Translations under genes and position numbers: made by a program
DNA from: Acidobacteriota bacterium
GTDB taxonomy: Bacteria; Acidobacteriota; Terriglobia; Terriglobales; SCQP01
Direction of reading: 5' to 3'
Assembly (NCBI GenBank): GCA_021818955.1
Contig: JAKASR010000009.1
Location: forward strand, 1 to 64,000
Length of the DNA stretch: 64,000 bases
Notes under the pieces: model-generated
What the model saw: only the letters and a program-made list of their open reading frames with translations
Told to the model about the DNA's origin: nothing
The model's database searches: none
Part shown: positions 38,250 through 48,590 of the stretch, in pieces
How the letters are laid out: each line of letters starts with the position of its first letter
Numbering within the stretch: position 1 is the first letter of the stretch

Positions 38250-41090
38250 ATGCAACCTGCCGCATTCCGCCGAGCCGATGAGCCGCTGCGGCGTGAAATT
38301 CACGCATTAGGCGCCCTGCTGGGGCGCATTCTGGCGGAGCAGGAAGGGCCGGCGACGCTGGCGCTGGAGGAGGAGATCCGCGGGTTGTGCAAGCAGGTGC
38401 GCGCCGGCGGCGAGCAGGCCGAGGGCCTGGAACGCGAGCTGGCGGCGCGCCTGGAAGCGCTCAATGGCGCGGAATGCATCCATATCGCCCGCGCCTTCAT
38501 GATCTATTTCCAACTGGTGAATCTGGCGGAACAGCGCCATCGCATCCGCCGGCGGCGGGAGAGCGAGCGTCAGGGACGGCAGCAACGCGGATCGCTGGCC
38601 GAAACGCTGCTGGAATTGCGCCGGCAGGGCTGGCCCGCGGAGGCGGCGCGCGAATTATTCGAGCGCCTGCGGCTGGAGCTGGTACTGACCGCACATCCGA
38701 CCCAGGCGCTGCGGCGCACCGTCTTGCATCGGCTGGACGAGATCGGGCGGCTGCTGGAGGCCGCCGAACACCGCTCGGCGCACTGGAGCCGGCGCGAACG
38801 CGAGGCTCAGGAGGCGGGCCTGCTGGAACAGATCGAAAACCTCTGGCTCACCGATCCCCACCGGGCCGAGCGGATGGCGGTGGAAGAAGAAGTGCGCGGC
38901 ACGCTCTATTATTTCGAAGACGTGTTCTTTCCGGTGATCGCGGAGTTTTATACGGAACTGGAGGCGGCCTGGCAACTCGCCTGGCCGGGAGCCCCGCCCC
39001 CGGCCGGCGCTCAACTCTTGCGATTCGGGTCCTGGGTGGGAGGCGACGCCGATGGCAACCCGCACGTCGGCGCCGCCAGCGTGCGCGCCACCGCGGCGCT
39101 GCACCGCCAAATCGCGCGCCAGCTGTATATGCGCCGGCTGGATAGCTTATTTTTCGAACTGGGCCAGGCGGCGGCGTTATTTCAGGACCCGCGCGTGCCC
39201 GCCAACCGCGAACTGCAGGCCCGGCTGGAGGATTACCGCCGGGAGTTAGGCCCGGCAAGGGCACGCTGGCAGGCGGAACCGGCGCGGGAATGGATTGTCT
39301 ATATGCACCGCCGGCTGCGGGCGGAGGACGCGCCGGCTTACGCCAGCGCCGCAGCCTGGGGAGAGGATCTGGATCTGCTCTACCGCGCGCTGGCGCGCGC
39401 GGACGCGCCGCCCGGGGTCGGGCCGGGCGCACGCCGCTCGGCCACGCGCCTGCGACACCTGCACTGGCAATTGACCACGTTCGGCTTTCATCTGGCCACG
39501 CTGGATGTGCGCAATAATGCCCAGGCCCACGCGCGCGCCTGGTCGGAGCTGGCGGGCGAGGCCGCGCCCGAAGCGAGCGCCGCCGGGCAATACTATCGCG
39601 CGGCCGCCGGCCGCGCCCAGGACCGGGGCGAGGCGCATCCGCAACTGGATTTTTTCCGCGCCATCGCGGAAGCACAGCGGGCCGGCGGGCGGCAAGCGAT
39701 CGCCAACTACGTGATCAGCCTAACGCGCAACGCGGGCGACGTCTGGGCGGTGATTGCGCTGGCGGCGCGCGCCGGGCTGGCGCGATGCACCGGCTCGGGG
39801 CTGGAACTGCCGCTGCACCCGGTGCCGTTGTTTGAGACGCTGGAAGACCTGGAGGCGGCGCCGAGGGTGCTGGACGAACTGCTGGCGGACCCGCTCTATC
39901 GCGGCTACCTGCGCCACCACGGCGAAATGCAGCAAATCATGGTGGGGTATTCCGACAGCAACAAAGATGGCGGCTACCTGCCCTCGCACTGGCGCTTGTA
40001 TCAGGCGCAGATCGCCATGACCGAGAGGGGGCGGCGGCATGGCGTGCGCCTGGAATTTTTTCACGGCCGCGGCGGCACCGTGGCCCGCGGCGGCGGCCGG
40101 GCCTATGAAGCGATCCTGGCCCTGCCGCCCGGCACGGTGCAGGGACACCTGCGCATTACCGAACAGGGCGAGGTGATCCACAGCAAGTACGGCGATGCCG
40201 GCCTGGCGCTGCGCAATCTCGAGCTGGCCATCTCGGGGCTGGCGCGGTTCAGCGCCGCGGAGGAAACCGCCGCGGCGCCGGCCGATGCAGTCACGGCGAC
40301 TCCGGCAGCGGCGGCGCCGGCGAGCGCAGCGCGCCATCCGGCAACGAAACCGGCGGCGGCAGTCGTCCCGACCGCCCGCAGGCCCGCCGTCATGCCGCCC
40401 GCCTGGCAGGAGATGCTCGAGCAACTCAGCCAACGCGCGCTCGAGGCGTATCAGCAACTGGTGCACGGCGACGCCGACCTGTTACGTTTTTTCTGGCAGG
40501 CGACGCCGATTGGCGAGTTGGGCGAGCTCAACCTGGGCTCGCGCCCCAGCTTTCGCAAGGCGGAAGCCGATTTTCAGCAGTTGCGAGCGATTCCCTGGGT
40601 TTTTGCCTGGACCCAAACCCGGGCGCTCATGCCCGCCTGGTATGGATTAGGAACGGCGCTCGAGCCGGAACTGCAGCATCGCGACCGCCGGATGCGGCTG
40701 CGCAGCATGTACCGCCGCTGGCCTTTCTTTCGCGACCTGTTGGACAATGCCGAAATGTCGCTGGCCAAAGCCGATATGCGCATTTTCGGCCGCTACGCCC
40801 GGCTGGCGCCCGACCCGGAATCGGCGCTGCGAGTCGCCAGCCGGCTGCAGGAGGAGTACGCGCGCACCCGCCACGCCCTGCTCAGCCTCAGCCAGCAACC
40901 GCACTTGCTGGCGAAGAATGCCATGCTGCGCCGCTCGATCCGGCTCCGCAATCCCTATGTGGACCCGCTCAGTTATTTGCAGGCGAGCTTATTGGGCGAG
41001 AAGCACCGCCAGCGGCTGACGCCGGAAAAAGAAACCGCGCTGCGCCTGACGATACAAGGCATAGCCGCCGGGATGCGGAATACCGGCTAA
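38250..41090 (+). CDS. ppc: Phosphoenolpyruvate carboxylase
   Basis: LVLTAHPTQALRRT, GYSDSNKDGGYLPSHW, FFHGRGGTVARGGG. Confidence 0.96.
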   Translation: MQPAAFRRADEPLRREIHALGALLGRILAEQEGPATLALEEEIRGLCKQVRAGGEQAEGLERELAARLEALNGAECIHIARAFMIYFQLVNLAEQRHRIRRRRESERQGRQQRGSLAETLLELRRQGWPAEAARELFERLRLELVLTAHPTQALRRTVLHRLDEIGRLLEAAEHRSAHWSRREREAQEAGLLEQIENLWLTDPHRAERMAVEEEVRGTLYYFEDVFFPVIAEFYTELEAAWQLAWPGAPPPAGAQLLRFGSWVGGDADGNPHVGAASVRATAALHRQIARQLYMRRLDSLFFELGQAAALFQDPRVPANRELQARLEDYRRELGPARARWQAEPAREWIVYMHRRLRAEDAPAYASAAAWGEDLDLLYRALARADAPPGVGPGARRSATRLRHLHWQLTTFGFHLATLDVRNNAQAHARAWSELAGEAAPEASAAGQYYRAAAGRAQDRGEAHPQLDFFRAIAEAQRAGGRQAIANYVISLTRNAGDVWAVIALAARAGLARCTGSGLELPLHPVPLFETLEDLEAAPRVLDELLADPLYRGYLRHHGEMQQIMVGYSDSNKDGGYLPSHWRLYQAQIAMTERGRRHGVRLEFFHGRGGTVARGGGRAYEAILALPPGTVQGHLRITEQGEVIHSKYGDAGLALRNLELAISGLARFSAAEETAAAPADAVTATPAAAAPASAARHPATKPAAAVVPTARRPAVMPPAWQEMLEQLSQRALEAYQQLVHGDADLLRFFWQATPIGELGELNLGSRPSFRKAEADFQQLRAIPWVFAWTQTRALMPAWYGLGTALEPELQHRDRRMRLRSMYRRWPFFRDLLDNAEMSLAKADMRIFGRYARLAPDPESALRVASRLQEEYARTRHALLSLSQQPHLLAKNAMLRRSIRLRNPYVDPLSYLQASLLGEKHRQRLTPEKETALRLTIQGIAAGMRNTG

Positions 41091-41489
41091 TGCGGCGCGG
41101 CCGCGGCGGCGGGCCGCTCGTGCCCGCGCCTTATTCACGTTATTCACGTTCATTCAGGAAAACGAGTCAACCCCGCCGGATCGCATTACCGATTCAGGTC
41201 CGCGCTCACGACCAGCCGCCATTCCGGCGTATCCGGCTGGCGAAAGGCATTGAGACGATCCAACTCGCGGTCCGCTTCTTCTTTACGCTCGTAAGCGCCA
41301 CAGCACTCCGGCTGCTGTGAAGCAGATGGGTAACGCACTAACCAATATTTTTCTGGCATAACCGCCTCATTTCACGCTCACCCCTATTGCACCTCCGCGG
41401 AGGCGGCATAGCCAATGCAAAATTTCGATGCTAAGTATTTGGAAAAGCGCGCGGTCCCGGGAGCCACTTTCTTCCGAAAAATTTTGATC

Positions 41490-41568
41490 GCGGCTCGGCC
41501 GCTTTTACTTTTAGGCGCTGACGCTTTCGCAAAGGTCCGGCCGAAGCCGGACGCATGGCGAATACTCA
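41490..41568 (+). repeat. Dispersed hairpin repeat, copy 11 (5' module only)
   Basis: GCGGCTCGGCCGC...GGTCCGGCCGAAGCCGGACGCATGGCGAATACTCA. Confidence 0.93.
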
Positions 41569-41596
41569 ACGCTGGGGGGAATTTTCCGGAGAAGCT

Positions 41597-42592
41597 TTAA
41601 CGGACGCCCACCGCGCGGCGAACCTCGTCGAGCAGCCCGGCGGCCAAGGCGCGGGCGCGCTCGCCGCCATCAGCCAGCAGGCGATCGAGCTCGGGCTCAT
41701 CGGCCAGCAGTTGCTGATAGCGCCGGCGGGGCTCGGCGAGCTGGCGTTCGAGAGCATCGGCCAGCGCCTGTTTCACCACGGCCCAGCCTAATCCGCCAGC
41801 GCGCAGCCGGGCGGCCAGCTGGGCGCTTTCGTCAGGCGCGGCAAAGCAACGGTAGATCTGGAAGACCACGGCCTGATCGGGATCCTTGGGCGCCTCGACC
41901 GGGCTGGAGTCGGTTTGAATCTGGAAGACGCGTTTGCGCAGCGCCTGCGGGGGGGCGAACAAGGGCAGCGTGTTGCCGTAACTTTTGCTCATCTTGCGGC
42001 CATCAATGCCGGGGATGGTCTGCACCGCGGCCTGGATCAGCGGCTCGGGCGGAGTGAGGATATCGCCATAGACATGGTTGAAGGCCAGGGCGATATCGCG
42101 GCAAATTTCAACGTGCTGTTTCTGATCGCGGCCGACGGGGACGGCGTGGGCGCGAAAGGCAAGAATATCGGCGGACATCAGCACCGGGTAGAAATGCAAG
42201 CCGGCGCTGACTTCCTGATTTTTCGCGCGCGCGTCTTTGAAGGCATGAGCGCGGTCGAGCAGCCCCTTGGGAGTAAAGCAGCTCAGAATCCAAGCCAGTT
42301 CGGGAATTTGCGGCACATCCGACTGGCGATAAAGCAGCGTACGCTCCGGATCGAGGCCCAACGCCAGCCAGGTGGCGGCGATGACGCGCGTCAGGCGACG
42401 CAGCTCGGCGCCATCGTGAAGCGTGGTCAGGGCGTGATAGTCGGCAATGAAGTAGAACGTGCGGTAATTGCCGGCCAGCGCCAGGGCGGGGCGAATCATG
42501 CCCAGGTAGTTGCCGAGATGCGGCTCGCCGCTCGGCTTGATGCCGGTCAAGGCGATGAGATCAGGATTAAGAGTGGGTCGCCCGGCGGCCAT
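41597..42592 (-). CDS. trpS: Tryptophan-tRNA ligase
   Basis: GIKPSGEPHLGNYLGMIRPAL (HIGH region), GIDGRKMSKSYGNTLPLF (KMSKS). Confidence 0.96.
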   Translation of the reverse strand: MAAGRPTLNPDLIALTGIKPSGEPHLGNYLGMIRPALALAGNYRTFYFIADYHALTTLHDGAELRRLTRVIAATWLALGLDPERTLLYRQSDVPQIPELAWILSCFTPKGLLDRAHAFKDARAKNQEVSAGLHFYPVLMSADILAFRAHAVPVGRDQKQHVEICRDIALAFNHVYGDILTPPEPLIQAAVQTIPGIDGRKMSKSYGNTLPLFAPPQALRKRVFQIQTDSSPVEAPKDPDQAVVFQIYRCFAAPDESAQLAARLRAGGLGWAVVKQALADALERQLAEPRRRYQQLLADEPELDRLLADGGERARALAAGLLDEVRRAVGVR

Positions 42593-42625
42593 GGTGGCAG
42601 TATCTGATTCGTAGTGGAGTATGGT

Positions 42626-42699
42626 ACGCCTGGCAGGATTCGAACCTGCGACCTTTCGCTCCGGAGGCGAACGCTCTATCCAGACTGAGCTACAGGCGC
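42626..42699 (-). tRNA. tRNA-Arg (anticodon CCG)
   Basis: Reverse complement GCGCCTGTAGCTCAGTCTGGATAGAGCGTTCGCCTCCGGAGCGAAAGGTCGCAGGTTCGAATCCTGCCAGGCGT folds as a cloverleaf; anticodon loop CTCCGGA. Confidence 0.95.
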
Positions 42700-42882
42700 G
42701 CAGAAATATAAGGCCACGCGCGCAGGCGCAATTTCTATACTACTCCACCGCCAAGGCCACGCGCGCGGGGGGAACGGGGCGAAACCGCGGGAGGGGAAGA
42801 GGGGGTACGTTTTTGTCCCTTTTTGTAACATTCAAGCCATGTTCCTGTTCAGTAATCTTTTTAGGGTTCCAAATCGGAAAAA

Positions 42883-44238
42883 GTGCATACAGTTTTAAGC
42901 GTTCTGAGTACAATCGCATCATATATGAGTACAGAGCAGCAATCGCGGACCCCAATGAGCCCACGAGACAGAGCAAGCGACGGCCGCGCCGAAAATCATT
43001 TTCGAGGCTTACAGCCGGCGTTGGTGCTAATGCTGCTTGCGATGGTGGCGCTGCCGGCATGGCCGACCAAACGCGGCACCGCGGCCAAGCCGCAGCATGC
43101 GGTATGGCGTGCCTGGATCCGGCGGCGGGCGCATCAGCGCTATTTGGCGCACCTGCGATATTTACGCCGCCTGCGCGAACGCCGCGCGCGTCACCACGCC
43201 TGGTTACAGCGGGTGCGGCTGGAGCGCGAAGGCTACCTGTACGGCGGCCAATACTGGACCACCAGCCCGATAGCCCATGATCTGAACCTGCACGACATTA
43301 CCGGCGGCGAAGATCCGATGGTACGGGCGGCGGCCGTGCGGGCGCTGGGCGACCGCAACGGCACGGCGGTGGTGGTGAACCCCAATAATGGCCGCATTCT
43401 GGCGATGGTGAACCAATCGCTGGCGTTATCTTCCAGTTACCAGCCCTGCTCGACGACCAAGCTGGCCATTGCCGTGGCCGCGCTCAACACCGGGCTGATC
43501 AATGAAAACACGCTGGTGAAAATTCCCGGGGGACGCCGCTATAACCTGACCACCGCGCTCGCCTATTCCATCAACGCCTATTTTGAAACGCTCGGCCGCC
43601 GCCTGGGTTTCCGCACCGTCAGCAGCTATGAACGCCTGCTGGGGCTGGGGCGCCGGGTCGGCTACGATATCCGGGGCGAGTCGCCCGGCATTTATCCGAT
43701 GGCGCCGGGCCGCGGCGGCGTCGCCAAATTGTGCAGTTTCGGCCAGGGGATCCATATCACGCCGCTGCAACTGGCCTCGCTGGTTTCCACGATCGCCAAT
43801 GGCGGCACGATCTATTACCTGCAGCATCCCACCACGGCCTGGCAGGCGGCGCATTTCAGGCCGCGCGTCCGCCTGAAACTGCGGTTGAGCGGCATCACGC
43901 CGGAAATAGAAGATGGCATGATGGCGGCCGTGCGTTATGGCACCGCGCGCAGCGCCTGGACACCGGGCTTCAATGTGCTGGGGAAAACCGGCACCTGCAG
44001 CCGTGGCACCACCCGCTATGGCTTGTTTGCTTCATTTATGGGCGTCCGCAAGCCGCGCCTGGTGGTGGTGGTCGTACTACGCGGCAATCATCTGGTGTAT
44101 GGGCCACTGGCGGCGAAAATCGCGGGCAATATTTACCGTTCGCTGTACCATACCGGCTATTTTGACGATCACGGCTGGCTGGTTCGCAATCGGAAACATT
44201 CCGGCTGGGAAGATTCTCATGCCGGGCGAAGCCGTTGA
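42883..44238 (+). CDS. Penicillin-binding transpeptidase domain protein with Arg-rich N-terminus
   Basis: STTK (SxxK), SIN (SxN), GKTGT motifs; one TM; no PBP dimerisation domain recognised. Confidence 0.8.
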   Translation: MHTVLSVLSTIASYMSTEQQSRTPMSPRDRASDGRAENHFRGLQPALVLMLLAMVALPAWPTKRGTAAKPQHAVWRAWIRRRAHQRYLAHLRYLRRLRERRARHHAWLQRVRLEREGYLYGGQYWTTSPIAHDLNLHDITGGEDPMVRAAAVRALGDRNGTAVVVNPNNGRILAMVNQSLALSSSYQPCSTTKLAIAVAALNTGLINENTLVKIPGGRRYNLTTALAYSINAYFETLGRRLGFRTVSSYERLLGLGRRVGYDIRGESPGIYPMAPGRGGVAKLCSFGQGIHITPLQLASLVSTIANGGTIYYLQHPTTAWQAAHFRPRVRLKLRLSGITPEIEDGMMAAVRYGTARSAWTPGFNVLGKTGTCSRGTTRYGLFASFMGVRKPRLVVVVVLRGNHLVYGPLAAKIAGNIYRSLYHTGYFDDHGWLVRNRKHSGWEDSHAGRSR

Positions 44239-44479
44239 TGGAATATTTTTTAAGCCTGCCGCAACCCGGGCGCTAAAGCTGTCGCCGGCGCCGCCCGCCG
44301 AGCGCGGATAGTTCAGCGGCGGCGCGTTTCTACCTTTATAATAGTGAATTACCGCTTGGCCGCGCGTCATGGCCGGTCTTCATGGCGCCGCGCATGCCCT
44401 GCCCGGAGCGGCCGACCGGAATGACCCCGCAGCGAGAACACCCACACCGCCGGGCTCGGGGGAGCGGAGAACGTGAATC

Positions 44480-44635
44480 ATGCCCAAAAGAACATTTCAA
44501 CCCAACCGCCGGCACCGCGTCAAAACCCACGGGTTCCGGCGCCGGATGCGGACCCAATCGGGGCAAGCCGTGCTGGCGCGCCGCCGCAGCAAGGGCCGCA
44601 AACGTCTAACCGTCAAGCCCGGTTATCGCGATTGA
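44480..44635 (+). CDS. rpmH: Ribosomal protein bL34 (not in ORF track)
   Basis: [51 protein letters not shown]. Confidence 0.97.
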   Translation: MPKRTFQPNRRHRVKTHGFRRRMRTQSGQAVLARRRSKGRKRLTVKPGYRD

Positions 44636-45015
44636 ACCTTTCATGCCTGCCGCCGGCCATGCGATTGCGGCGGCGGGCGGAATTCTCGGCGGTCTATCGC
44701 CGGGGAAAGCGCTTCGCTTTGCCTGATTTTCAGCTTATCGCCCTGCCGCCCGCCGCCGCCGCGGCACCGCGGCCGCCCCGGTTTGGCATCACCGTACCGC
44801 GGCAGGCGGGCAACGCGGTGCGGCGCAACCGTTTGCGCCGCCGCACGCGCGCCCTGCTGGCCCAATCCGCCGCCACCGTGCCCGCCGGATGGCAAATCGT
44901 AGTTCATCCTCGCGCCGGCGTGGCGAAACAGAATTTTCAGGAATTGCGCGGCGAACTGGAAAGCGGGCTGCGGCGCCTGACCCAACCGCGGCAAGAGCCG
45001 GCACAATGCTGCTGA
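44632..45015 (+). CDS. rnpA: Ribonuclease P protein component (ORF open from GTG 44473)
   Basis: [28 protein letters not shown]...[29 protein letters not shown] 44632 overlaps the rpmH stop. Confidence 0.92.
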   Translation: MNLSCLPPAMRLRRRAEFSAVYRRGKRFALPDFQLIALPPAAAAAPRPPRFGITVPRQAGNAVRRNRLRRRTRALLAQSAATVPAGWQIVVHPRAGVAKQNFQELRGELESGLRRLTQPRQEPAQCC

Positions 45016-45025
45016 CCCCGCGCTC

Positions 45026-45277
45026 ATGATGAAATTGCGGCAAATTACCCAGGGATTGGCGGCCGCCGGCCAAAGTTTGCTGCTCAGCCTGTTGCGCGGC
45101 TATCAGGTTGCGATTTCTCCGCTGCTGCCCCCCGCGTGCCGGTACGTTCCGACTTGCAGCGAGTTTGCCCACCAGGCCATTGAACAATATGGCTGCTTAC
45201 GCGGCGGCTGGATGGCGCTCCGCCGGCTGGCGCGCTGCCATCCCTTTCATCGCGGAGGATTCGATCCTGTCCGCTGA
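45026..45277 (+). CDS. yidD: Membrane protein insertion efficiency factor YidD
   Basis: [35 protein letters not shown]. Confidence 0.95.
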   Translation: MMKLRQITQGLAAAGQSLLLSLLRGYQVAISPLLPPACRYVPTCSEFAHQAIEQYGCLRGGWMALRRLARCHPFHRGGFDPVR

Positions 45278-45301
45278 CGGCCAAGCGCCTGTGTCAACGC
45301 C

Positions 45302-47050
45302 ATGAATGATGATTTCAATATGGAACGCCGGCTGATGCTGGCGTTTCTGTTATCCGCCGTGCTGATGATTTTACTGCTGCGGCCCTGGTCCAATCCGAAG
45401 ACCGCCCCGCAAGCGAAGCCAGCCGCCAAGCCGGCCGTGGCGGCTTCCGCCGGCCCGCTTGCCAGCGCGCCGGCGAAAGCCAAAGCAGCGGTGAAACCGG
45501 CCCAAGCGGCTGCGGCGCCGATAGCCGCCTCCCACGCCGAGCGGGTGACGGTCAACACGCCGGTTTATCGGCTGGAATTCAGCAACCGCGGCGCCAGCGC
45601 CCGCAGCTGGATCCTGAGCCGGTATACCGACCAGTATTGGCACCCGTTGGATCTGGTGGACGCGAAATTTTCGCAGCGTCATGGGTATCCCTTCGAATTT
45701 TGGAGCGCCGATGCCGGCCTGCGCAAGCAATTGGCGCAGGCGCTGTACCAAGTCAAGCTCAGCCAACTTTCCGGCGGGCGGCAACAGTTGACCTTCCGCT
45801 GGGCGGGCAATGGCTGGAGCGCGGTCAAGCGGTTTGAATTCGGCCGCGGCTACGAATTTCAAGTCAGCACCGAGTTGACCCACAATGGCCAGGCCCAGCC
45901 GCATGGCTTGGCGTGGCCCGGAGCCTTTGCCAGCTCGAGCGCGGAAAACGATTTTGTGACGGAGCGAATTTTCGCGCGCCAGCCGGGCAAGTTATTGAAA
46001 TGGGAGCCGAAAAACATCGCCGGAATCAGCAGCCCGCTGCGCGAAGGCTACGAATACGCCGGGCTGGAGAACAAATATTTTGCGCTGGCGTTTCTGCCCA
46101 ACAACACCCCCGAAATTGAGCTGACGCGCATGAAAACCAGCTATCACCCGCTGGTGATGAGCCATGGGCGCGAAATCGCCGGAAAACCCGCAGAAACGCT
46201 GGGGGTGGCGATTGGCGGCAGCCCGCAATGGCGCGTCTTTATCGGCCCCAAGCGGCTGGCGCTGTTGGGCCGGGTAGCGCCGCATCTTTCCGAACTGGTG
46301 CACTTTGGCTGGTTCGGCTTCGCCGCCAAGCCGCTATTTTTGTGGATGCGCTGGACCTACGAGCACATCGTCCACAACTACGGCTGGGTAATTCTCATCG
46401 TCACCTTCGTGATCACCATGATCATGTATCCCTTCCGGCTGAAAGCCCAGAAGACGCAGGTGAAGATGATCGCGCTGCAGCCGCGCATCAAATCGATCAA
46501 CGACCGCATGAAAAAACTGCCGCTGAAAGACCCGCGGCGCATGCAGTTGCAGCAGGAAATGATGAAGCTGTATCAGGAAGAAGGCATCAACCCGCTGGGC
46601 GGCTGCCTGCCGATGTTGATTCCGCTGCCGCTGATCTACGCTTTTTATGAAGTGCTGGAAACCTCAATCGAGCTGCGGCACGCGCCCTGGCTGTTCTATT
46701 ACCACGATCTTTCCGCGCGCGATCCCTACCTGATCATGCCCATCCTGCTGGTGGCGACCCAGTTCTGGTTTATGGCGCTGGTGCCGATGGCGGCCGGCCA
46801 GGATCAGATGCAGGCCCGGCTGATGAAATGGATCATGCCGCTCGGCATGGGCTATATTTTCTTTTTTCTGCCCACGGGCGTGAATCTATATTACCTGGGC
46901 AGCACCTTAATCATGGTCAGCCAGCAATACGTCATTAATCGCCACTACGCCCCGCTTAAAGGCGCCGCGCCGGCGGCGGCGGCAGCGGCGGGCAAGCCGC
47001 GCGCCGGAACCCCGGCGCCGGCGGCACGCAAGCCGCGAGGCAAGCGTTAA
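45302..47050 (+). CDS. yidC: Membrane protein insertase YidC
   Basis: MERRLMLAFLLSAVLMILLLRPW, periplasmic domain, KMIALQPRIKSINDRMKKLPLKDPRRMQLQQEMMKLYQEEGINPLGGCLPMLIPLPLIYAFYEVL. Confidence 0.97.
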   Translation: MNDDFNMERRLMLAFLLSAVLMILLLRPWSNPKTAPQAKPAAKPAVAASAGPLASAPAKAKAAVKPAQAAAAPIAASHAERVTVNTPVYRLEFSNRGASARSWILSRYTDQYWHPLDLVDAKFSQRHGYPFEFWSADAGLRKQLAQALYQVKLSQLSGGRQQLTFRWAGNGWSAVKRFEFGRGYEFQVSTELTHNGQAQPHGLAWPGAFASSSAENDFVTERIFARQPGKLLKWEPKNIAGISSPLREGYEYAGLENKYFALAFLPNNTPEIELTRMKTSYHPLVMSHGREIAGKPAETLGVAIGGSPQWRVFIGPKRLALLGRVAPHLSELVHFGWFGFAAKPLFLWMRWTYEHIVHNYGWVILIVTFVITMIMYPFRLKAQKTQVKMIALQPRIKSINDRMKKLPLKDPRRMQLQQEMMKLYQEEGINPLGGCLPMLIPLPLIYAFYEVLETSIELRHAPWLFYYHDLSARDPYLIMPILLVATQFWFMALVPMAAGQDQMQARLMKWIMPLGMGYIFFFLPTGVNLYYLGSTLIMVSQQYVINRHYAPLKGAAPAAAAAAGKPRAGTPAPAARKPRGKR

Positions 47051-47062
47051 CAAGGAGAAGGA

Positions 47063-47593
47063 ATGCCGAGGGATGCGATGTGGGCAGAGGTGGAGCCGCA
47101 GTTACGCGAACTGCTGGAACTGATTTTCACGCGCGCCCGCCTGCGGCTGAGTTACACCCTGCTGCCTCCGCCCGAGACCGATCCGGAAGCCGGACGCATT
47201 CTCAATTTTGAAGGGGAAGACGCGCTGCTGCTGCTGGAACGCCATGAGGATCTGCTGCACGCAATCGAGTACCTGGTGCGCGAATGCCTGCGGCTTACGG
47301 GCGAGCGCGCACGCCTGATCAGTTTCGATTGTCTCGGCCGCCGGCGCCTGCGCGCCGACGAACTGGCGACCTCGGCGCGGCTGGCGGCAGACAAAGTGCT
47401 CCGCACCGGCCAGTGGTACGCCTTCGGCCCGATGTCCGCCCACGATCGCCGCATCATTCACCTGGCGTTGCGCGATTTTGCCGGCGTTCGCACTGAAAGC
47501 GAAGGCGAAGCCCGCGAGCGCCATATCGTCCTTCACCCCGCGAACGCCCAACGCCAGCCCGCGCCCAAGCGGCGCGAAAGCCGGCGGCTATAA
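47063..47593 (+). CDS. Jag/KhpB-like R3H-domain RNA-binding protein
   Basis: Synteny after yidC; DALLLLERHEDLLHAIEYLVRECL; R3H-like MSAHDRRIIHLALRDFAGVRTESEGE. Confidence 0.85.
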   Translation: MPRDAMWAEVEPQLRELLELIFTRARLRLSYTLLPPPETDPEAGRILNFEGEDALLLLERHEDLLHAIEYLVRECLRLTGERARLISFDCLGRRRLRADELATSARLAADKVLRTGQWYAFGPMSAHDRRIIHLALRDFAGVRTESEGEARERHIVLHPANAQRQPAPKRRESRRL

Positions 47594-47620
47594 GCTGCGC
47601 CGCCGGGCAATTTTTACCCT

Positions 47621-48529
47621 ATGCGCATCGGACGCTATAGCGAGCACGGCAAGACCTCCCTATTCTGGCAATTCACTACCGCCGCAGGCGATGCCTGGAT
47701 CGATGGCCAGGCATTGCTACCACTGGTTTCAGCCAGCCTGCGCGCGCGGTTTGAAACGGCGCTGGCCGGCGGCGATGCCGAGCTTTGCCGGGTCTTACCG
47801 GAACTGGAAACCGCGCTGGCGGGGATTGAAAAAAAGCCGGAAATCTCGACTCGCCTCGCGCCCGGGCTGCCGCAAAAGCTGCAGCCGCCCGCGCATCCGC
47901 GCAGCCTGATCTGCGTGGGCTTGAATTACCTCGACCACGCGCGCGAATCCGGAACCGAGCCGCCCAAGCAGCCGCTGCTTTTCGCCAAAACCGGCAATGC
48001 CCTGGCCGCGCATGGCCAGCCGGTTCGCCTGCCGCCCGACAGCACGCAAGTGGATTACGAAGCCGAACTGGCGGTGATCATCGGCAAGGAATGCCGGCAG
48101 ATTCACGCCGCGCAGGCGGGGGAAGCGGTCGCCGGATTTTGCTGCGCCAACGATGTCAGCGCGCGCGATTTCCAATTCGGAGATAACCAATGGTATCGCG
48201 GCAAAAGCGCCGACGGCTTCGGCCCGCTCGGGCCGGTAATGGTTACCCCGGCGGAAGTTGGCGATCCACACCGCTTACGCATCAGACTGCGGCTGAATGG
48301 CCGCACGCTGCAGGATTCGAATACTTCCAATTTGATCTTTTCCGTTCCGGAATTGATAACCTACATATCCCGATCCATCACTTTATTACCGGGGGATGTG
48401 ATCCTGACCGGAACGCCTCCAGGCGTGGGGTTTGCCCGTAAACCTCCCATCTATCTACAGCCCGGGGACGAAATGGAGGTGGAAATTGAGAAACTGGGAA
48501 TACTGTATAACCCTGTAGTGGCTGGATAA
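47621..48529 (+). CDS. Fumarylacetoacetate hydrolase family protein
   Basis: ICVGLNYLDHARESG, DYEAELAVIIGKECRQI, NDVSARDFQFGDNQWYRGKSADGFGPLGP, GDVILTGTPPGVGFA. Confidence 0.95.
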   Translation: MRIGRYSEHGKTSLFWQFTTAAGDAWIDGQALLPLVSASLRARFETALAGGDAELCRVLPELETALAGIEKKPEISTRLAPGLPQKLQPPAHPRSLICVGLNYLDHARESGTEPPKQPLLFAKTGNALAAHGQPVRLPPDSTQVDYEAELAVIIGKECRQIHAAQAGEAVAGFCCANDVSARDFQFGDNQWYRGKSADGFGPLGPVMVTPAEVGDPHRLRIRLRLNGRTLQDSNTSNLIFSVPELITYISRSITLLPGDVILTGTPPGVGFARKPPIYLQPGDEMEVEIEKLGILYNPVVAG

Positions 48530-48590
48530 GACCCGCTCAAAATGGCCTCTGGCGTGCTTGCTTATTGGGCACGTTAGGGGGTTTTGCTAT

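Noticed and set aside
41130-41160. TTATTCACG tandem repeats after ppc
   Set aside because: Only two to three imperfect units; too short to support a function.
44240-44480. Replication origin next to rpmH-rnpA
   Set aside because: No dnaA and no evident cluster of DnaA boxes; repeat orientation also does not switch across this point.
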